Both the position numbers and the translations under genes were made by a program. The notes below the pieces were generated by a model. That model was not told the DNA's origin and ran no database searches. It saw only the letters and a list, made by a program, of their open reading frames with translations. 23,881 nt of DNA. Source: Shuttleworthia sp045545575. Its GTDB lineage: Bacteria; Bacillota; Clostridia; Lachnospirales; Lachnospiraceae. Below, piece after piece: positions 20,838-23,881 of the stretch. Numbering within the stretch: the first letter of the stretch is position 1; the number at the start of each line of letters is the position of its first letter. The stretch covers positions 1 through 23,881 of the forward strand of contig JAZQBE010000105.1 of assembly GCA_045545575.1 (NCBI GenBank), in the 5' to 3' direction.

Positions 20838-22463
20838 TCAATCGTCGCTCGGGGTACCTTCCCAGACAAGGGTCGCGCCGGTCTGCGGCTTCGCAGGCGT
20901 CTCCTGGGGCGGCCAGGTCTGCAGCACCGGGGCCGGCTCCTGGGCCGGTACCGTCTGCGGCTGCGGAGGTACCGTCTGCGGCTGCGCAGGCGTCTCCTGG
21001 GGCGGCCAGGTCTGCAGTACCGGGGCCGGCTCCTGGGCCGGTACCGTCTGCGGCTGCGGCGGAACCGTCTGCGGCTGCTCCAGGGCCTCCTGAGGCACAA
21101 ATCCGTGCATCTGCTGACGCTGTCTGCGGATATCGTCGGTGGTCAGGCCGTCCTGGGCAAGCATCGTCTTCATCACGGAAATATCCGAGCTGACGTCCCA
21201 GGCCATGTTCTGGAACATGTTGTCCAGAAGCGACTCGAAGGCGTCGTTGATGGTGTCGAGGGCGCCGGTGATCTGATCCTTGGTCTGGCGGATATAGGTG
21301 CCGTTTTCCAGCTCCGGCTGGCGGTCCAGCTCGACATAGGAATCCAGCAGCTTGTTGATGGTCGGAAGATAATAATCCATCAGCCGACGCAGATCGGCAG
21401 CGCTTTCCGGGTGATCCTTCACCTGTTCAAAAATCCGCTGCATAATCGATTCAAGGCGGTCGAGCTTGTCACTCATCACGCCGTCGGGAATCGACTGGTT
21501 CACCCGGCGGATCGTCTCGATATAGGCCTCGCCGTCCGAAACCACCTTCCGGTAGGTGCGCTCCGCGGTGGACATACCGGCTTCCTCGGCTTCCCGGCGC
21601 ATCGCGTCTTCCTGCTGCATCCGCAGGTTGCGGGAGGCGGCCAGATACTGCTGATAGACGTCGTCCGTCAGCATCAGCGTCGATTCCGTCGCGTCTATGC
21701 GCGCGTTCGGCAGAAAGCCGCGGGCAATCATGGCATGCAGGTCGCGGACCACGTCTTTACGGTCGCGCCGGACGGCGCGGGCAAGCTGGTCGATCGCGTA
21801 GTACTTGCTGGTGCCGATGATGTTGGCGTACTGGTTATAGCGCTCAAGAAGCTTCCGGTCCTTCGCGCCCTTGACGATGTTGTAGATGCCGGCGCCCAAG
21901 CCTGCGCCGAACAGCATCCCGACAAAGAGACCGGCGAGAATATCGCCGTCGAAAAGCATCGAAAAACCCGCCGCGGTAAGCAGGCCGCAGAAGGACGTTA
22001 CGATGGAACCGGCGATGATCCGGCCGATGCCGATCATCTGACTGACCCGCCCCTGGCGGAACGGCGTGCGGCTGGCCTGGCTGCGGGCGATCGCCTGACG
22101 GCGCGCGGCTTCCCGCTGCTGCAGAATAGCCTGCTGACGGGCGTAATCCTGCTGCTGCCGCATGGCCTGACGCTGACGCAGCGCCTCCTGACGGCGGCGG
22201 TACATCTCGTCCATCATCTGGGGATCCGGAGCATCGCGGCGCGTGACACGCACCCCGCTCTGATTCGGGCGAGCCGTATAATACCCCTGCTTGCGGTAGC
22301 GCTCGTTCATCTCCTGAACGGAGCGGGACACCTGGTTGACCGTACGGTTGATCTCCTCGTTCAGCTGAGAAAAATCGCCGGTCGTGATGGCGCGGTCCAC
22401 AGAGTCGAGAATGTCCGTGCCGGCACCGAAAATTTCACCTAAAATCTTTTCACTGTCTGTCAT
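20838..22463 (-). CDS. xpaC: XpaC-family membrane protein (5-bromo-4-chloroindolyl phosphate hydrolysis family)
   Basis: A 541-residue protein. After a helical N-terminus comes a Gln/Arg-rich coiled stretch (about 85-135, RRRQEALRQRQAMRQQQDYARQ), two membrane segments (about 145-195, GIGRIIAGSIVTSFCGLLTA and LFVGMLFGAGLGAGIYNIV), then a cytosolic domain with YYAIDQLARAVRRDRKDVVRDL and LMDYYLPTINKLLDSYVELD, the XpaC core. It ends in a Pro/Gln tail made of two 31-residue repeats. The family name reflects an old plate phenotype; no enzymatic role is established. The protein is longer than the Bacillus member because of the coil and tail. The start is ATG 22463 (AAAGGA 11 nt upstream), with a promoter at 22545-22573. 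Confidence 0.85.
   Translation of the reverse strand: MTDSEKILGEIFGAGTDILDSVDRAITTGDFSQLNEEINRTVNQVSRSVQEMNERYRKQGYYTARPNQSGVRVTRRDAPDPQMMDEMYRRRQEALRQRQAMRQQQDYARQQAILQQREAARRQAIARSQASRTPFRQGRVSQMIGIGRIIAGSIVTSFCGLLTAAGFSMLFDGDILAGLFVGMLFGAGLGAGIYNIVKGAKDRKLLERYNQYANIIGTSKYYAIDQLARAVRRDRKDVVRDLHAMIARGFLPNARIDATESTLMLTDDVYQQYLAASRNLRMQQEDAMRREAEEAGMSTAERTYRKVVSDGEAYIETIRRVNQSIPDGVMSDKLDRLESIMQRIFEQVKDHPESAADLRRLMDYYLPTINKLLDSYVELDRQPELENGTYIRQTKDQITGALDTINDAFESLLDNMFQNMAWDVSSDISVMKTMLAQDGLTTDDIRRQRQQMHGFVPQEALEQPQTVPPQPQTVPAQEPAPVLQTWPPQETPAQPQTVPPQPQTVPAQEPAPVLQTWPPQETPAKPQTGATLVWEGTPSDD
20893..21078. repeat. Two tandem 93-bp repeats in the xpaC tail
   Basis: 20893-20985 and 20986-21078 are nearly identical in DNA (a few point differences), each encoding a 31-residue Pro/Gln unit containing QTVPAQEPAPVLQTWPPQET. 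Within each unit QPQTVP occurs twice. Confidence 0.9.
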
Positions 22464-22544
22464 GGAAAATGCAATCCTTTCCCAAGATCCATCCAATGGT
22501 CGGGCATCGAAAATGCCGGGATCAAATCAATTTCACAACATCCT

Positions 22545-22573
22545 ATTTTACATGATTTTGCGGGAAAGTACAA
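22545..22573 (-). promoter_or_regulatory. Promoter of xpaC-telA
   Basis: Minus-strand -35 TTGTAC (22573-22568), 17-nt spacer, -10 TAAAAT (22550-22545), about 82 bp before the xpaC start. Confidence 0.6.
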
Positions 22574-22616
22574 TCTTGGAGAAATGATTATCCGCGAAAA
22601 AACCGATTAATTTCTA

Positions 22617-22650
22617 CAGAAAAGCCGCCGGGGTTTCCCCCGGCGGCTTT
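22617..22650 (-). terminator. Terminator of the hydrogenase transcript
   Basis: AAAGCCGCCGGGG (22621-22633) and CCCCGGCGGCTTT (22638-22650) form a perfect 13-bp stem with a GAAA tetraloop on the minus strand, running into TTTTCTGT. It lies 26 bp after the hydrogenase stop. Confidence 0.88.
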
Positions 22651-22675
22651 GAACCCTGCGGATGCAGGCTGCTGT

Positions 22676-23881
22676 TTAGTTTTCGCCGTAGAGGCCGCGC
22701 TTGATGTAGCTGGTGTGCAGCAGGTGATGCGCTCTCTCGCCGCCGATTTCGCCGAGATACTCGCGATAGAGCATCTTCAGGGACTCGTTCTGGTGAGACT
22801 TGCGGATCACAGCCTTTTCGTCGATGCTGTACAGGGCGCTGGCACGCTGCTCGCGATACGGTGTGAAGTTGCGGATTTCCGCAGAAACCTGCGGCTGGCC
22901 GCCGCCGTTGACGCAGCCGCCCGGGCAGCCCATGATCTCGATGAAGTCCACTTCGATCTCGCCGCTGTTGACCTTGGTCAGGAGCTCACGCGCATTGGCA
23001 AGGCCGGAAGCCACCGCCACGCGCACGGTGTGATCGCCGACCTGGTAGGAGGCGGTCTTGATGCCCTTGGTGCCGCGGACTTCGGTGAAGTCGATCGGGG
23101 TGTTCTCGTCGTCGTTCGTCAGCCAGTAGGCCGCGGTACGAAGCGCCGCTTCCATAACGCCGCCGGTCGCGCCGAAGATGACACCGCCGCCGGAGTACTC
23201 GCCGAGCGGATCGTCAAACTTCTCTTCCGGCAGTTCCGTGAACTGGATGCCGGCGCGCTTGATCATGCGGGCAAGCTCGCGGGTCGTGATGACGATGTCG
23301 ACGTCCGGATAGCCGGTCGCGTCCTCGTCGGGACGGATGCTCTCGAACTTCTTCGCCGTGCAGGGCATGACGGAGACGTTGACGATATTCTTCGGATCGA
23401 TCCCCTTCTTCTCGGCCAGGAACGATTTCATCACCGCGCCCTGCATCTGGTGCGGGGACTTGCAGGTGGAGAGGTTCTCGGTCATATCCGGGAAGTAGTG
23501 CTCACAGAACTTGACCCAGCCCGGCGAGCAGGAGGTGATCATCGGAAGCTTGCCGCCGTTCTGAACACGCTCTAAGAGCTCGTGGGCTTCTTCAAGGATG
23601 GTCAGGTCGGCGCCGAAGTTGGTGTCATAGACGCCGTCAAAGCCGAGGCGGCGCAGCGCAGCGGCCATCTGGCCTTCCGCGTTGTGGCCGATCGGATAGC
23701 CGAATTCCTCGCCTAAGGCCGCACGGACAGCCGGAGCGGTCTGCACGAAGACGGTCTTTTCCGGATCCGCAAGGGCGGCGAAGACTTCATCGGTCGCGTC
23801 CTTCTCATACAGGGCACCCACCGGGCAAACCGCGATACACTGACCGCAGTCCACGCAGGAGGTGTCGCCTAACGGCATGTC
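22676..23881 (-). CDS. [FeFe]-hydrogenase catalytic subunit (partial, N-terminus outside window)
   Basis: About 401 residues are visible. They begin inside a ferredoxin-type segment, CVDCGQCIAVCP, the last visible 4Fe-4S binding motif, and continue through the complete H-cluster domain. H-cluster motifs are TSCSPGWVKFCE (L1), VMPCTAKKFE (L2) and EIMGCPGGCVNGGGQP (L3), followed by the C-terminal small-subunit-like stretch GERAHHLLHTSYIKRG. Similarity to Clostridium HydA/HndD is extensive (DIVITTRELARMIK, GEYSGGGVIFGATGGVMEAAL). It catalyses reversible proton reduction to H2 with ferredoxin and/or NAD(P)H; whether it is monomeric or part of an electron-bifurcating HydABC/HndABCD complex depends on genes right of the window. 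L1 has Ser where textbook enzymes show a second Cys. ATG 23878 is an internal Met, since the frame stays open to the edge. Confidence 0.93.
   Translation of the reverse strand, partial: DMPLGDTSCVDCGQCIAVCPVGALYEKDATDEVFAALADPEKTVFVQTAPAVRAALGEEFGYPIGHNAEGQMAAALRRLGFDGVYDTNFGADLTILEEAHELLERVQNGGKLPMITSCSPGWVKFCEHYFPDMTENLSTCKSPHQMQGAVMKSFLAEKKGIDPKNIVNVSVMPCTAKKFESIRPDEDATGYPDVDIVITTRELARMIKRAGIQFTELPEEKFDDPLGEYSGGGVIFGATGGVMEAALRTAAYWLTNDDENTPIDFTEVRGTKGIKTASYQVGDHTVRVAVASGLANARELLTKVNSGEIEVDFIEIMGCPGGCVNGGGQPQVSAEIRNFTPYREQRASALYSIDEKAVIRKSHQNESLKMLYREYLGEIGGERAHHLLHTSYIKRGLYGEN

Overview
The window looks like chromosomal DNA of an anaerobic, moderately GC-rich Bacillota, most likely a gut-type Clostridia relative; the genus cannot be fixed from sequence alone. 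The reasons are an [FeFe]-hydrogenase, an XpaC/TelA pair, TmcAL, an M18 aminopeptidase, AGGAGG-type ribosome sites and a Clostridia-style LexA box. Most of it is ordinary core gene content. The first ~3.5 kb is more AT-rich and is the accessory part: the 5' end of a probable AbiE toxin-antitoxin operon and an intact insertion sequence (IS).

Layout, left to right. 1-503 (-) is the N-terminal part of an AbiEi-like antitoxin; its promoter sits between two equally spaced 40-bp inverted repeats (527-642), which look like autoregulatory operators. 955-1575 (-) is a small Pr6Pr-like membrane protein. 1599-3455 is an IS with related terminal repeats and an 8-bp target duplication. It separates the membrane protein from an M18 aminopeptidase (3462-4778, -) that was originally only 21 bp upstream. 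A divergent promoter region leads to a translationally coupled pair (+): a MATE efflux protein and an NSS-type sodium symporter, closed by a strong terminator.

7853-12816 (-) holds five tightly packed genes: a 97-aa unknown protein, a C39-like cysteine-protease-fold protein, a membrane-anchored type B carboxylesterase, an unknown membrane protein and TmcAL. The promoter in front of the first gene has a perfect palindromic SOS (LexA) box filling most of the -35/-10 spacer, so at least the head of the cluster should be DNA-damage inducible. This is the best candidate for an undescribed system here, although the downstream genes may simply be passengers.

12876-16303 (-) carries CinA-C (NMN amidohydrolase), a MalY/PatB-type PLP enzyme and an acyl-CoA ligase with its own consensus promoter. 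mscL (16498-16905, +) has an added C-terminal zinc ribbon. 16987-19387 (-) is a sugar isomerase of the L-fucose/L-arabinose class followed by an AraC regulator, with a 21-bp palindrome just upstream of the likely promoter. 19560-22463 (-) is an xpaC-telA operon. The right edge (22676-23881, -) is the catalytic part of an [FeFe]-hydrogenase whose N-terminus lies outside the window. No tRNA, rRNA or CRISPR array was seen.
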